Source of the DNA: JAEZPW01 sp035629075 | Lineage (GTDB): Bacteria; Acidobacteriota; Terriglobia; Terriglobales; Acidobacteriaceae | Reading direction: 5' to 3' | NCBI GenBank assembly: GCA_035629075.1 | Contig: DASPIK010000099.1 | Coordinates: 20,273 to 84,272, forward strand | DNA: 64,000 nt | Part shown: in pieces, positions 52,314 to 61,321 of the stretch | Position numbering within the stretch: the stretch's first letter is position 1 | Layout of the letters: every line of letters starts with the position of its first letter | Made by a program: the position numbers and the translations under genes | Notes under the pieces: generated by a model | What the model was told of the DNA's origin: nothing | What the model saw: the letters and a program-made list of their open reading frames with translations, nothing else | Database searches by the model: none

Positions 52314-54095
52314 GTGCGCTGGACCCCTCGTTGTACTCCCGAAAAAGAGGAACTTGCTTCCCGCCTGAGCGTTGAGGCGCGTATCGCGCCGGTGCTGGCC
52401 AGGCTTCTGGCTGCGCGTGGAATCGATTCGGTCGAGGAAGCTACCCGCTTCCTTTCTCCAAAAATGGAACACCTGCACTCGCCTTACGAGATGCTGGGGA
52501 TGAGAGCTGCAATCGACCGTTTGCGCGCCGCAATCGAACGCAAGGAACGCGTGCTGATCTACGGTGATTACGACGTGGACGGGACCACGGCCGTCGTCAT
52601 ACTCAAGACTGCGATCGAACTCTGTGGCGGCACTTGCGAGTTCCACGTCCCGCATCGCATCCGTGAAGGCTACGGAATGCGCGATGATGTGATCGAGCGG
52701 GCGGCGGCGGGCGGAGTCTCGCTGATCATCAGCGTGGACACAGGCATTCGGGCCTTTGCGGCTGCGGAAACGTGTCACAGGTTGGGACTCGACCTGATCG
52801 TTACCGACCACCACCTCCCTGAGGCGGATGGTGTTCCGCGAGCCGTCGCTGTTCTAAATCCCAACCAGCACGGCTGCTCCTATCCTTGCAAGGCACTCTG
52901 CGGCGCTGGTGTCGCTTTTAAAGTGGCGCAGGGCTTGCTGGAGCAGTATCCGAATTACGGCAAACTTATTCCTTCGTTCTTGAAAGTGGTCGCGATTGCC
53001 ACCATCGCAGACGCGGTTCCGCTCGTGGACGAAAACCGCGTATTTGCCAAGCTTGGACTCGACGGCTTGCGATCTCCAGTAAACGCCGGATTGCGAGCTC
53101 TGATGGACGTGGCAGACTTGAGCGGACGGCCCATCAAGTCCGGGGATGTCGCTTTCCGTCTGGCGCCGCGGCTGAATGCTGCTGGGCGAATGGATGTTGC
53201 AAAAGACGTGGTGGACCTGTTCACCATCAAGGACGCCAATTTGGCACGTGAGATTGCCGGCAGGCTGAACGCGCTCAATGCTGAGCGTCAGGCGGAAGAG
53301 GCTCGAATTGTCGCGGAAATTCAGGGGCAACTCGACCGCGATCAGCAGTCACGAGAGTCGAACTGCATAGTCGTTGATGGTGAAGGCTGGCACAAGGGTG
53401 TAATCGGCATCGTTGCGAGCCGAGTGGTGGATCGTTATCACCGTCCCGCGGTAGTGATTTCCCGCGAAGGTGTAGTGGCCCAGGGCTCCGGGCGATCAAT
53501 TGAAGCCTTTCACCTGATGGAAGCGCTCGAGTCCTGCGCCCCGCTTTTCACGCGCTTTGGGGGCCATGCTCACGCGGCGGGATTCGCCCTGCCTTCCGAA
53601 CGGATTCCGGAATTGCGCCAAGCCTTGTGTGCGAGGGCGAACGAGCGGCTCACTCCTGAAGATCTTCGCCCGGTCTTGCGCTACGATTCGGAAATCATGC
53701 TGGACGAAGTCACGCCTAACCTGTTCGAGTTCATCGAGCAACTTGAACCGTTCGGCATGTCGAACCCAGAGCCGGTATTCATATCCCGTGGTGTTCGAGT
53801 GCTGGTACCCCCGCGCCTGCTGAAAGAGAAGCACATGAAGCTTCGGGTTCGCCAAGAACCTGATAACCTCAACGGCTCGGGCCGCGGGGCACGTGTGTTC
53901 GATCTTTTGGCTTGGCGAATGGCCGACAGGATCCAACAAGAAGCAGTCATAGCGGGAGACGCGCTCGACATAGCTTTCTCGGTAGACGAGAACCAGCATC
54001 CCGAGTATGGCGGACTCCAGCTCTCACTGTCTGATTTCTCCCGAACGGGTTCGGCACCGAAAGCAGCCGCTGCGAGGGCAGGGGATCCGAACTGA
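52314..54095 (+). CDS. recJ: Single-stranded-DNA-specific exonuclease RecJ
   Basis: 593 residues from a GTG. DHH phosphoesterase motifs: LIYGDYDVDGTTAVVIL, SVDTGIRAF, DLIVTDHHLPEADG and AVLNPNQHGCSYPCKALCGAGV. DHHA1 domain with QGSGRSIEAFHL and FGGHAHAAGFAL. Normal length and complete. It degrades ssDNA 5' to 3' in RecF-pathway recombination and mismatch or base-excision repair. Its upstream partner is the acidic unknown gene. Confidence 0.95.
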   Translation: MRWTPRCTPEKEELASRLSVEARIAPVLARLLAARGIDSVEEATRFLSPKMEHLHSPYEMLGMRAAIDRLRAAIERKERVLIYGDYDVDGTTAVVILKTAIELCGGTCEFHVPHRIREGYGMRDDVIERAAAGGVSLIISVDTGIRAFAAAETCHRLGLDLIVTDHHLPEADGVPRAVAVLNPNQHGCSYPCKALCGAGVAFKVAQGLLEQYPNYGKLIPSFLKVVAIATIADAVPLVDENRVFAKLGLDGLRSPVNAGLRALMDVADLSGRPIKSGDVAFRLAPRLNAAGRMDVAKDVVDLFTIKDANLAREIAGRLNALNAERQAEEARIVAEIQGQLDRDQQSRESNCIVVDGEGWHKGVIGIVASRVVDRYHRPAVVISREGVVAQGSGRSIEAFHLMEALESCAPLFTRFGGHAHAAGFALPSERIPELRQALCARANERLTPEDLRPVLRYDSEIMLDEVTPNLFEFIEQLEPFGMSNPEPVFISRGVRVLVPPRLLKEKHMKLRVRQEPDNLNGSGRGARVFDLLAWRMADRIQQEAVIAGDALDIAFSVDENQHPEYGGLQLSLSDFSRTGSAPKAAAARAGDPN

Positions 54096-54192
54096 GTCGA
54101 TGTTTGCGCCATTCGGTTCTTGGCACCGCTAGTCTCACCGGTTCGCTATTCCTCTTTACACGGACGCGCAGTGTCGATATAGTCCCCTCACC

Positions 54193-54891
54193 ATGAGCAA
54201 CACCGGACTGTATTGCTCCTACTGTGGTCAATTAAACGACCCGGAAGCAGAATTGTGCTCCCGCTGCGGCGCGCGCCAAAAGCCGGTCGGCACTGCTGCT
54301 GTTTCTTCCCCTTCCGCTTACGCAGCCGCTGCGCCTCAGCACGCTCTTTCGAGCGATGCCGGTGCGGTCTATCAAGCAGCAGGTGCAGTGCACACGACGG
54401 GTTCCACCTATGTAGCGCCGCCGATGTACGCGCCAACCGTTCCGTTATTCCGCGGCTATGGCGGCTTTTGGATTAGGGTGGTAGCGGCTCTGATCGACAG
54501 CGCAGTCACCGGCGTTGTGCTTTTCCCGTTGATGTTCCTGGTGATCGGCCTGAGTGCCGCAGCCGGCGGAGCAGCGCCGCGAGCTGCGAGTGAGGCGCTG
54601 GGGGCTGTCATGTTGCTCGTATTGCTCCCGCTGATGGTTGGTGTGCCGTGGGTCTATTCGGCTGCCATGGAGAGTTCCAAGTATCAGGGAACGCTGGGCA
54701 AAATGGCGCTTGGCCTGAAGGTGACCGATGGGTACGGCAATCGCATCTCGTTCGGACGCGCCACAGGGAGGCACTTCGCCAAGATCATTTCCGGGATGAT
54801 TCTGAACATCGGCTACATCATGGTGGGTCTGACCGAGCGTAAGCAGGGCCTCCACGACATGCTCGCTAGTACCTTAGTAGTTAAGAAGTAA
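54193..54891 (+). CDS. RDD-family membrane protein with N-terminal zinc ribbon
   Basis: 232 residues. It starts with a zinc ribbon (GLYCSYCGQLNDPEAELCSRCG, in two CxxC halves), then a 60-residue Ala/Ser/Pro linker, then an RDD domain. The Arg-Asp-Asp hallmark is seen as GFWIRVVAALIDSAVTG; two further hydrophobic helices and the end GRATGRHFAKIISGMILNIGYIM follow. Such proteins are small inner-membrane proteins of unknown or ion-transport-linked role. About 100 bases after recJ. Confidence 0.85.
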   Translation: MSNTGLYCSYCGQLNDPEAELCSRCGARQKPVGTAAVSSPSAYAAAAPQHALSSDAGAVYQAAGAVHTTGSTYVAPPMYAPTVPLFRGYGGFWIRVVAALIDSAVTGVVLFPLMFLVIGLSAAAGGAAPRAASEALGAVMLLVLLPLMVGVPWVYSAAMESSKYQGTLGKMALGLKVTDGYGNRISFGRATGRHFAKIISGMILNIGYIMVGLTERKQGLHDMLASTLVVKK

Positions 54892-54920
54892 CGGGCGGGG
54901 CTACAAAAACGGATCCGTAT

Positions 54921-54947
54921 ACGTGCCGAGGATGGCCCTCGGCACGT
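54921..54947 (+). terminator. Hairpin after the RDD gene
   Basis: ACGTGCCGAGG-ATGGC-CCTCGGCACGT, an 11-bp perfect stem 29 bases after the stop. No T tract, so termination is probable but not certain. Confidence 0.65.
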
Positions 54948-55020
54948 CGCTCCTGTGGTTCTATTCCTCAGCTACACGTGAAACCCAAAAACCTACCCCG
55001 GTCGCGTAAGATGATAGAAG

Positions 55021-57360
55021 ATGCGCATAGATATATCCCGACTGCGATTCTGGTTTGCCGCGGCGACGATTGCCGTGGTCCTCGTTGTCGCTGGGTTTTA
55101 CTTTTATGCGCGCTACCGCTATTACCACGCAGTTAAAGAAATCCCACAAAAGCTGGGCATTGAAGTACAGCAGAGTACCGAAAGCTTCTCCCTATCAAAA
55201 TCGGAAGGCGGCAAGACGCTGTTTACTATTCGAGCGTCGAAAGCCGTGCAATACAAACACGGTGGGCGTGCCGAACTTCGAGACGTCAGCATCCTTGTTT
55301 ATGGGCGCGACTCAAATCGCTTCGACCAGATATACGGGGCTGCTTTCGAGTACGACCCGCAGAGTGGGAACGTGGTTGCAAAGGGCGAGGTGCACATCGA
55401 TTTGGAAGCAAACGCGCTCGGACAAATCGCGCCTCACCAAATGCCGCCCCCCGAACTCAAAAACCCTATTCACGTAAAAACCAGCGGCCTCATATTCAAC
55501 CAGAAGTCTGGCATTGCGAAGACGGATGAGCGAGTCGAGTTCAGGATCCCCCAGGCGAGTGGGTCGGCAGTCGGAGCTACATACGATTCGAAGACGAATA
55601 CGCTGACCTTGGTCTCACGGGTTGAACTCAGTACTACGGGAGAGAGCGCCGCCAACGTTACTGCAGAACACGGCACTTTGACCAAGGAGCCTCGTCAGGC
55701 CGTGCTTCACCGCGTTTTGGCTAAACGCGGTGAAAGTACTATGGCCGCGAACAAAGTAAACGTGACGCTGCGGCACGACAACACCATCGATCGGGTGCTT
55801 GCGGATGGCGACGTCCGGATGTGGGCAACCGGCGAGACAGAAGTGGCTGCAAAGGCTCCGCACGCCGAAATCTTTCTGACTGGGAAAAACGTCCCTCGCG
55901 CAGCCGCTATGAGCGGCGGCGTTGCGCTTCAAGCCGCCGGGGCACACAACATCACCGGAAATGCAGGACGCGTTGACCTGGACTTCGGGCCCGATTCCAA
56001 GTTAAACAAAGTGCGTGCGAGCAAGGGAGTGCGCTTGCTCGAGAAGGCTTCAGGGGGTTCGCAAGGTGCTTCGGCAGGAATCGTTGATGCAGCGCTGAGG
56101 TCATCACCGGGTATCGTACGGGACGCGAAAGGTCGCAACCGTACTCAGCCCCGCGACAACATAGAACTAACCGCCGATGCTGTCGATTTCTACGTTCGGA
56201 ATGGCAAGATGCTGGACCGTGCCGAAACTACTGGCGCGGCTCAGATTACGATAGTTCCCGGAAACAGCAGGTCACCTGAGCGTTCGACCATCACAGCTGG
56301 AAAGTTTAACGCTGGCTTTCAGCGAAACCGCCTGACCTTGATCCATGGCGCACCGAATGCGCGAATCGTTCAGTCCGTTGCGGGCCAACCAGACAAGGTG
56401 AGCACTAGCGATTCCCTTGACGCTACTTTCGCTGCTGACGGCACGATCAGCGGATTTGTTCAGCAGGGCAGCTTCGCCTATCGCGAAAGCGGGCGGGGCG
56501 GCAAGGTCGAGCGCTCGGCATCAGCGAACAAGGCCACTTACAGCAACCTAACCCAGGTTCTTGTGTTGCAGGGCTCTCCCAGGGTCGTTGAAGGCGGCAT
56601 GGCGGCGAGTGCGAGGACCATAAGTCTGAACCGACGAACTGGAGATGCTGAAGCCGAATACGATGTGAAGACGACCTACAGCGAACTGGAACCACAACCC
56701 AGCGGGGCACTACTGGCTTCGGCAGCGCCAGTCCACGTGACAGCGGCGACTATGACCCTCAAACGGGCTACTGGAGTTGCTCGCTTCTCCGGAAATGCAC
56801 GCCTCTGGCAGGCGGCTAACATTGTTCAAGCTCCTATCATCGTTTTTGATCGTGACAAACGTGCCCTGCAGGCTGAGGGAAATGAGAACCAGCAGGTCAG
56901 CACCGTTCTGGTCCAGCCGGAGAAGAGTGGCAAAACCACTCCCGTCAGCATCGTTGCGGCTCGACTCACGTACGCTGACAAGCAGCGCAAGGCGAGGTTT
57001 GAGGGCAATGTCCTGGTTCGAAGCGCCGATGGCTCGATGACGGCCGATCACATCGATGCGTTTCTCAAGCCTCGCCAATCGACTGGAGCGGCGACTACCA
57101 CGCCTAGTGAACTCGACAGGATCGTAGCGGAAGGGCACATCGTTGTTCAGCAGCCCACGCGTCGTGCTACCGGAGCCAAGCTGGTCTACAGCGCAGAAAA
57201 TGGCAAGTTTGTTCTGACTGGTGGTCCTCCGACCATTATCGATGCTGAACGCGGTACAATCACTGGCGGTGCGTTGACCTTCTATAGTCGCGATGATAGA
57301 GTGCTCGTTGAGGGCGGCGATCAAGGCCGAACCGTTACAACCACGAGAGTTTCCAAGTAG
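55021..57360 (+). CDS. LptC/LptA-like fusion: LPS-transport periplasmic protein
   Basis: 779 residues. One N-terminal transmembrane helix (about 8-30) anchors the protein. Residues 35-200 or so match LptC-like beta-jellyroll sequence (TLFTIRASKAVQYKHGGRAELRDVSI). The rest continues with repeated OstA/LptA-like strands (LTADAVDFYVRNGKMLDRAE, VTAATMTLKRATGVARFSGNARLWQ, MTADHIDAFLKPRQ, GHIVVQQPTRRATGAKLVYSA). It would form a single long periplasmic bridge conducting LPS from LptB2FG toward LptD. lptB follows with no gap. A separate lptA is not in the window. Confidence 0.82.
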   Translation: MRIDISRLRFWFAAATIAVVLVVAGFYFYARYRYYHAVKEIPQKLGIEVQQSTESFSLSKSEGGKTLFTIRASKAVQYKHGGRAELRDVSILVYGRDSNRFDQIYGAAFEYDPQSGNVVAKGEVHIDLEANALGQIAPHQMPPPELKNPIHVKTSGLIFNQKSGIAKTDERVEFRIPQASGSAVGATYDSKTNTLTLVSRVELSTTGESAANVTAEHGTLTKEPRQAVLHRVLAKRGESTMAANKVNVTLRHDNTIDRVLADGDVRMWATGETEVAAKAPHAEIFLTGKNVPRAAAMSGGVALQAAGAHNITGNAGRVDLDFGPDSKLNKVRASKGVRLLEKASGGSQGASAGIVDAALRSSPGIVRDAKGRNRTQPRDNIELTADAVDFYVRNGKMLDRAETTGAAQITIVPGNSRSPERSTITAGKFNAGFQRNRLTLIHGAPNARIVQSVAGQPDKVSTSDSLDATFAADGTISGFVQQGSFAYRESGRGGKVERSASANKATYSNLTQVLVLQGSPRVVEGGMAASARTISLNRRTGDAEAEYDVKTTYSELEPQPSGALLASAAPVHVTAATMTLKRATGVARFSGNARLWQAANIVQAPIIVFDRDKRALQAEGNENQQVSTVLVQPEKSGKTTPVSIVAARLTYADKQRKARFEGNVLVRSADGSMTADHIDAFLKPRQSTGAATTTPSELDRIVAEGHIVVQQPTRRATGAKLVYSAENGKFVLTGGPPTIIDAERGTITGGALTFYSRDDRVLVEGGDQGRTVTTTRVSK

Positions 57361-58089
57361 ATGCAGACGCTGGCCACAGACGACATCACCAAGTCTTATC
57401 GTGGCCGCAGGGTAGTCAACGGCGTCAGTCTCCACGTCAAACAAGGTGAGGTCGTCGGTTTGCTCGGCCCGAACGGAGCCGGCAAGACTACTACTTTTTA
57501 CATGATCGTCGGGCTCACCCCGCCCGAATCAGGACGCATTCTCGTTGACGGCGAGGAAATCACAAGCGCCCCGATGTACCTCCGGGCGCGCAACTACGGT
57601 ATCAGCTACCTGCCTCAGGAACCCTCGGTGTTCCGCAAGCTAACCGTCGAGGAAAACATCCTCGCTGTGCTCGAAGCGCAGCCGATCGCATGGCACGAGC
57701 GCCGCGAGAAGATGGAGAAACTCATTCAGCAACTCGGGCTCGGCATAATACGCCAGAGCCGTGGGTATGCGCTTTCGGGTGGCGAAAGACGCCGTGTTGA
57801 AATTGCTCGATGTCTTTGCATCTCGCCGTCGTTCATTCTCCTGGATGAACCGTTCTCCGGAATTGACCCTATCGCTGTCGACGATCTACAGAAAATTATT
57901 TACGACTTGAAGACGAGCGGGATAGGGGTCTTGATCACGGATCACAACGTGCGCGAGACTCTTTCCGTCACGGACCGGGCCTACATAATCAATGAGGGAC
58001 GGGTCTTCCGGGCTGGTACTCCAGAGCAGCTTGGAAGTGACCCCGAGGTCAAGCGAGTCTACCTGGGAGAGAGTTTCTCGCTAGTGTAG
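57361..58089 (+). CDS. lptB: LPS export ABC transporter ATPase LptB
   Basis: 242 residues; its ATG directly abuts the stop of the LptC/LptA-like gene. Walker A GPNGAGKTTTFYMIVGL, Q-loop YLPQEPSVFRKLTVEEN, signature LSGGERRRVEIARCL, Walker B FILLDEPFSGIDPIAVDDL and H-loop LITDHNVRETLSV. The sequence around PQEPSVFRKLTVEENI is diagnostic for LptB. It powers LPS extraction from the inner membrane with LptF/LptG, which are not in the window. Confidence 0.96.
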   Translation: MQTLATDDITKSYRGRRVVNGVSLHVKQGEVVGLLGPNGAGKTTTFYMIVGLTPPESGRILVDGEEITSAPMYLRARNYGISYLPQEPSVFRKLTVEENILAVLEAQPIAWHERREKMEKLIQQLGLGIIRQSRGYALSGGERRRVEIARCLCISPSFILLDEPFSGIDPIAVDDLQKIIYDLKTSGIGVLITDHNVRETLSVTDRAYIINEGRVFRAGTPEQLGSDPEVKRVYLGESFSLV

Positions 58090-58270
58090 ATACGCCGCAC
58101 CATTGTTGTCTGGAGTGGCGCGTGCGCATTCGCGACATTCAGGTGTTGCTTCGACGCGCGTAGTAGGTTTCACCGAGCGCTGATTTCCGGATTCAGAAAT
58201 AACCTCATAGGAGCAGGCGCGAGAGTTTCTGCTGTTGTAACATAGTCGCAGGAGAGTTGGTTAGCCGTTC

Positions 58271-60046
58271 ATGGTGTCGTTACAGCCCAAACTGAACCTG
58301 AAAGTCTCTCAGAAGCAGATTCTGACCCCAGGCCTCGTGCAGATGGTCAGCGTCTTGGCGCTCAACAAGCTTGAGCTCAAAGACATGATCAACGCCGAGA
58401 TGGTCGAGAACCCGGTTCTAGAGGAACTGGAAGATTCCGTTCCTTTGCTGGACGACGCTGCACGGCGGGAAGAAGACCGCCTGGCAACACCATCCGAGGC
58501 CGGTGAGACCGAAAAGACCGATTCATTCGAGGAAATCGACTTTGGGTCTTTCTTCCGCGATTATCTTGATCCTGGTTACAGAAGCCCCGACCTCGAAGCG
58601 ATTGAGAGGCCGTCGTTCGAGAACTTCCTGTCGAAGCCTGGTACGCTGACCGATCACCTGATGTGGCAGTTGGGCGCAATGAATGTTAGCGAGGTGATCC
58701 GCGAAGCTGCCGAGTTGATCATTGGCAATCTCAACGAAGACGGCTACCTGACGGCAACGGATGAAGAACTCATGGCGGCTGCGATGGATGAGAGTCTTGG
58801 CGTTGCCCCGGAAGCAGCAAGCACGCCCATCGCACCCGCAAGCAACAACGAGGCTTCGCCTGAGAGCGTAGCTACCAGCACCGATACTGGTCACAATGAC
58901 GGCGGACCGAAGGTCGGTGAGGTTGACCTGCCTCCCGGCATTCCACTCGTTCACCCTGAAAGCCAACCCGTCGCCGAGATTACGGCTGAATTGCCCGCGG
59001 CGGTTGAGGCCGCTTTCGCCGAGGAGCGATCGAAGTTGTCACTTGTGCCTCCGCGCGAAAAGGTACAGCCGCTTTTCGACCGCGAAGCACTGAGGCAAGC
59101 TCTACAACTCGTAAGGCAGATGGATCCGGTTGGCGTGGCGGCCCGCGATCTGCGGGAGTGTCTTCTTGCGCAACTGCGTTATCACGAGACCGTTCTCGAA
59201 CGCCACAAGGCGCAAGGTAAGAACGGCAACGGCACAGAGCAGGTCCTCAAAGATGCGATCGCCATGGTGGATTCGCATCTCAAAGAAGTTCAGAACAAAC
59301 AGTTCAAGGAAATCGCGAAAGCATTGGGTCGCCCCGTCGAAGCTGTGCAGGCGGCACTTGAGTACGTCAAAACGCTCGATCCCCGGCCCGGTCTCCGCTA
59401 CAACACGGTACAAGCGCGTCTAATCGAACCGGATGTTGCGTTCATCAAGCAGGGTGATGAGTATCTGGTCGTTCTCAATGATGAAGATGTGCCGCAGTTG
59501 CGGCTCAATCCGACCTACCGCCGCCTGTTGAACAAGGACGGGTCGGAAAAAGATGTTCGCTCGTACATTAAGGAAAAGTACAAGTCCGCCATTCAGCTCA
59601 TCAAGAACATTGAACAACGCAAACAGACGATTCTGAAAGTTTGTTACGCGATCATCGGTCGCCAACGTGAGTTCCTGGATTACGGCATCGACCACCTGAA
59701 GCCGATGATGATCAAAGAAGTGGCTGAAGAAATTGGCGTGCATCCTTCAACGGTCAGTAGGGCTGTCGCGAACAAGTACGCACACACCCCACAGGGTGTA
59801 TTTGAGCTGCGTTACTTCTTCAGTGAAAGCGTCAACGGGCCGGAAGGTGGCGGTACGTCCTTACTTATCTTGAAGCGCCGGGTCAAGAAACTCATTGAGG
59901 AAGAAGATCCGACCAGGCCTTACACCGACGAGCAGATTACTCGGATTCTTCAGTCGCAGGGAATCCAGGTCACTCGGCGAACGGTTGCGAAGTATCGGGA
60001 AGACATGCACATCCCAAGTACTCACCAACGACGAGTCAAGAATTAG
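58271..60046 (+). CDS. rpoN: RNA polymerase sigma-54 factor with internal insertion
   Basis: 591 residues, about 100 more than usual. Region I is Gln/Leu-rich (LNLKVSQKQILTPGLVQMV, LNKLELKDMINAEMVENP). The core-binding domain is split: the helix ending NEDGYLTATDEELMA is followed by about 100 residues of Ala/Pro/Glu-rich low-complexity sequence (about 172-270) before LVRQMDPVGVAARDLREC resumes. The HTH (EIGVHPSTVSRAVANKY) and the RpoN box (RRTVAKYREDMHIPS) are intact. It directs -24/-12 promoters needing enhancer-binding activators. The lptB-rpoN-hpf order is the classical one. Confidence 0.95.
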   Translation: MVSLQPKLNLKVSQKQILTPGLVQMVSVLALNKLELKDMINAEMVENPVLEELEDSVPLLDDAARREEDRLATPSEAGETEKTDSFEEIDFGSFFRDYLDPGYRSPDLEAIERPSFENFLSKPGTLTDHLMWQLGAMNVSEVIREAAELIIGNLNEDGYLTATDEELMAAAMDESLGVAPEAASTPIAPASNNEASPESVATSTDTGHNDGGPKVGEVDLPPGIPLVHPESQPVAEITAELPAAVEAAFAEERSKLSLVPPREKVQPLFDREALRQALQLVRQMDPVGVAARDLRECLLAQLRYHETVLERHKAQGKNGNGTEQVLKDAIAMVDSHLKEVQNKQFKEIAKALGRPVEAVQAALEYVKTLDPRPGLRYNTVQARLIEPDVAFIKQGDEYLVVLNDEDVPQLRLNPTYRRLLNKDGSEKDVRSYIKEKYKSAIQLIKNIEQRKQTILKVCYAIIGRQREFLDYGIDHLKPMMIKEVAEEIGVHPSTVSRAVANKYAHTPQGVFELRYFFSESVNGPEGGGTSLLILKRRVKKLIEEEDPTRPYTDEQITRILQSQGIQVTRRTVAKYREDMHIPSTHQRRVKN

Positions 60047-60076
60047 CGTAGCTGTACGCGTGGATGTTTACGTGAA

Positions 60077-60137
60077 CGCCGGGTCTTGGACCCGGCGATT
60101 TGCACTTTGGGCGGTATCACCGCCCGAACGGCTTTTT
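60077..60137 (+). terminator. Tandem hairpins after rpoN
   Basis: First CGCCGGGT-CTTGG-ACCCGGCG (60077-60097), then GGGCGG-TATCA-CCGCCC (60109-60125), followed by GAACGGC and five T. Together they could end the rpoN transcript or attenuate read-through into hpf. Confidence 0.6.
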
Positions 60138-60226
60138 GGGCGAATCAACTGAATGCTTCCGGCGCTTGGCCGTGGTATATTGCGCGGCACTACAAGGCGC
60201 CTCGGCTTCAAGGAGGGAGACGTTCG

Positions 60227-60829
60227 ATGACCGTTGAATACACCGGCAGAAACTGCGACATCACTCCCACAATCAAAAAGCAGGTCGAAACCGGACTTGC
60301 GAAGCTTACAAAGATACTTGGCGATAATTTCGAAGCCAAGGTGATTCTCGCTATGGAGAAGAAGCGCTGTAAAGCCGAGATCGCGCTGACCAGCCGCAAT
60401 CGCCAGCCGATCGTAGGAATCTCGGAAGCACCGGACATGACCTCAGCCATAGACGGCGCCCTTGATCGAGTAGAAAAGCAGGCGATTAAGAACAAAGGTC
60501 GCTGGCGTAACTTGAAGCGGCAGCCCAAGAAGGAAAAGGTTTTTGCACAGGATGTTCGGCAGGATCAGGTTGTCATGGCTGTAGGAGCATCTGCGAACAC
60601 CGCCGTTCCTATTGCTGTGCATAACTTTCCGGCCTCTGTTCACACCACCGAGGCGCATTTGACTAGATCAAAGGATGCGGTGGCGCTTCGTCCCATGAGG
60701 CTCGAAGAAGCTGTGAAGGAGTGCGAGTTCCGTGACCGAGAAGTATTTGTGTTCCGCGATATGAACGGCGATGTGAAGGTGCTGCATCGGAAGAAAGATG
60801 GCAAACTCGAACTGATCGAAGTGCCCTAA
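60227..60829 (+). CDS. hpf: Ribosome hibernation-promoting factor, long form
   Basis: 200 residues from MTVEYTGRNCDITPTI, with AAGGAGG ten bases upstream; the open frame upstream is leader sequence. N-terminal S30AE domain (TGLAKLTKILGDNFEAKVILA, ITSRNRQ-like ALTSRNRQPIVG, SAIDGALDRVEKQ) and C-terminal dimerisation domain (VALRPMRLEEAVKECEFRDREVFVFRDMNGDVKVLHRKKDG in parts). Long HPF dimerises 70S ribosomes into inactive 100S particles in stationary phase. Third in the lptB-rpoN-hpf run. Confidence 0.93.
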   Translation: MTVEYTGRNCDITPTIKKQVETGLAKLTKILGDNFEAKVILAMEKKRCKAEIALTSRNRQPIVGISEAPDMTSAIDGALDRVEKQAIKNKGRWRNLKRQPKKEKVFAQDVRQDQVVMAVGASANTAVPIAVHNFPASVHTTEAHLTRSKDAVALRPMRLEEAVKECEFRDREVFVFRDMNGDVKVLHRKKDGKLELIEVP

Positions 60830-60857
60830 GCTGCCGCAGCGTTCGCTAGAACGAACA

Positions 60858-60883
60858 GGACTGGCGCTAATGAGCGCCAGTCC
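60858..60883. terminator. Bidirectional hairpin between hpf and the flagellar operon
   Basis: GGACTGGCGCT-AATG-AGCGCCAGTCC, an 11-bp perfect stem between the convergent hpf and flagellar units. No T tract on the plus side. Confidence 0.7.
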
Positions 60884-60928
60884 GAGCTGATGCCGAGCGT
60901 GAGCACGCTCCCTCGCTATCCTCCGCTC

Positions 60929-61318
60929 TTACCTGCAAATTGCAACCCTAGACTCACTCGGAATCGCATGTATGTATTGCACCCAAGGGCGGGCCGCAGC
61001 CAGGAACGCTCTTTCGCCAGCCAAGTTGGTGCGCTCGGATTCCAGCAGCTTCGTCATGCTTCGTAATTGAGACTGCAACCGCAACAGGTTCTCTCGATAG
61101 CGTTCTCTCTCTACGCCGCAGGCGCAGTTACGACAATCCACTGCGGCCAGAGTAGTAGCTCCCGCGCATTTCAGGGTGGCACCGACCTGATCGACGCATT
61201 TCTCTACCTCCAACAGGGAAGTCAAAACGGCGTCGACCTTGCTTACGTGTGGCTGCACTGAGACAAGGAAATCCTCGATTCGCTGACTACTCCTCCGCAA
61301 CAAGTCTACGCAGTCCAT
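60929..61318 (-). CDS. Small helical protein at the fliT position, candidate flagellar chaperone
   Basis: 129 residues; the ATG lies three bases after the fliS stop with GGAG about ten bases upstream. Largely helical or coiled (LLRRSSQRIEDFLVSVQ, YRENLLRLQSQLRSMTKLLESE). Unusually, four cysteines lie in the middle: one in LKCAGATT and three in VDCRNCACG. I recognise no family. Its size, helicity and last place in a fliD-fliS operon are those of FliT/FlgN-type export chaperones, which is inference from position. Confidence 0.6.
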   Translation of the reverse strand: MDCVDLLRRSSQRIEDFLVSVQPHVSKVDAVLTSLLEVEKCVDQVGATLKCAGATTLAAVDCRNCACGVERERYRENLLRLQSQLRSMTKLLESERTNLAGERAFLAAARPWVQYIHAIPSESRVAICR

Positions 61319-61321
61319 CAG

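Noticed and set aside
60140..60226. Sigma-54 (-24/-12) promoter before hpf
   Set aside because: A GG and a GC are present in TTGGCCGTGGTATATTGCG, but they are 12 bases apart rather than the required 10.
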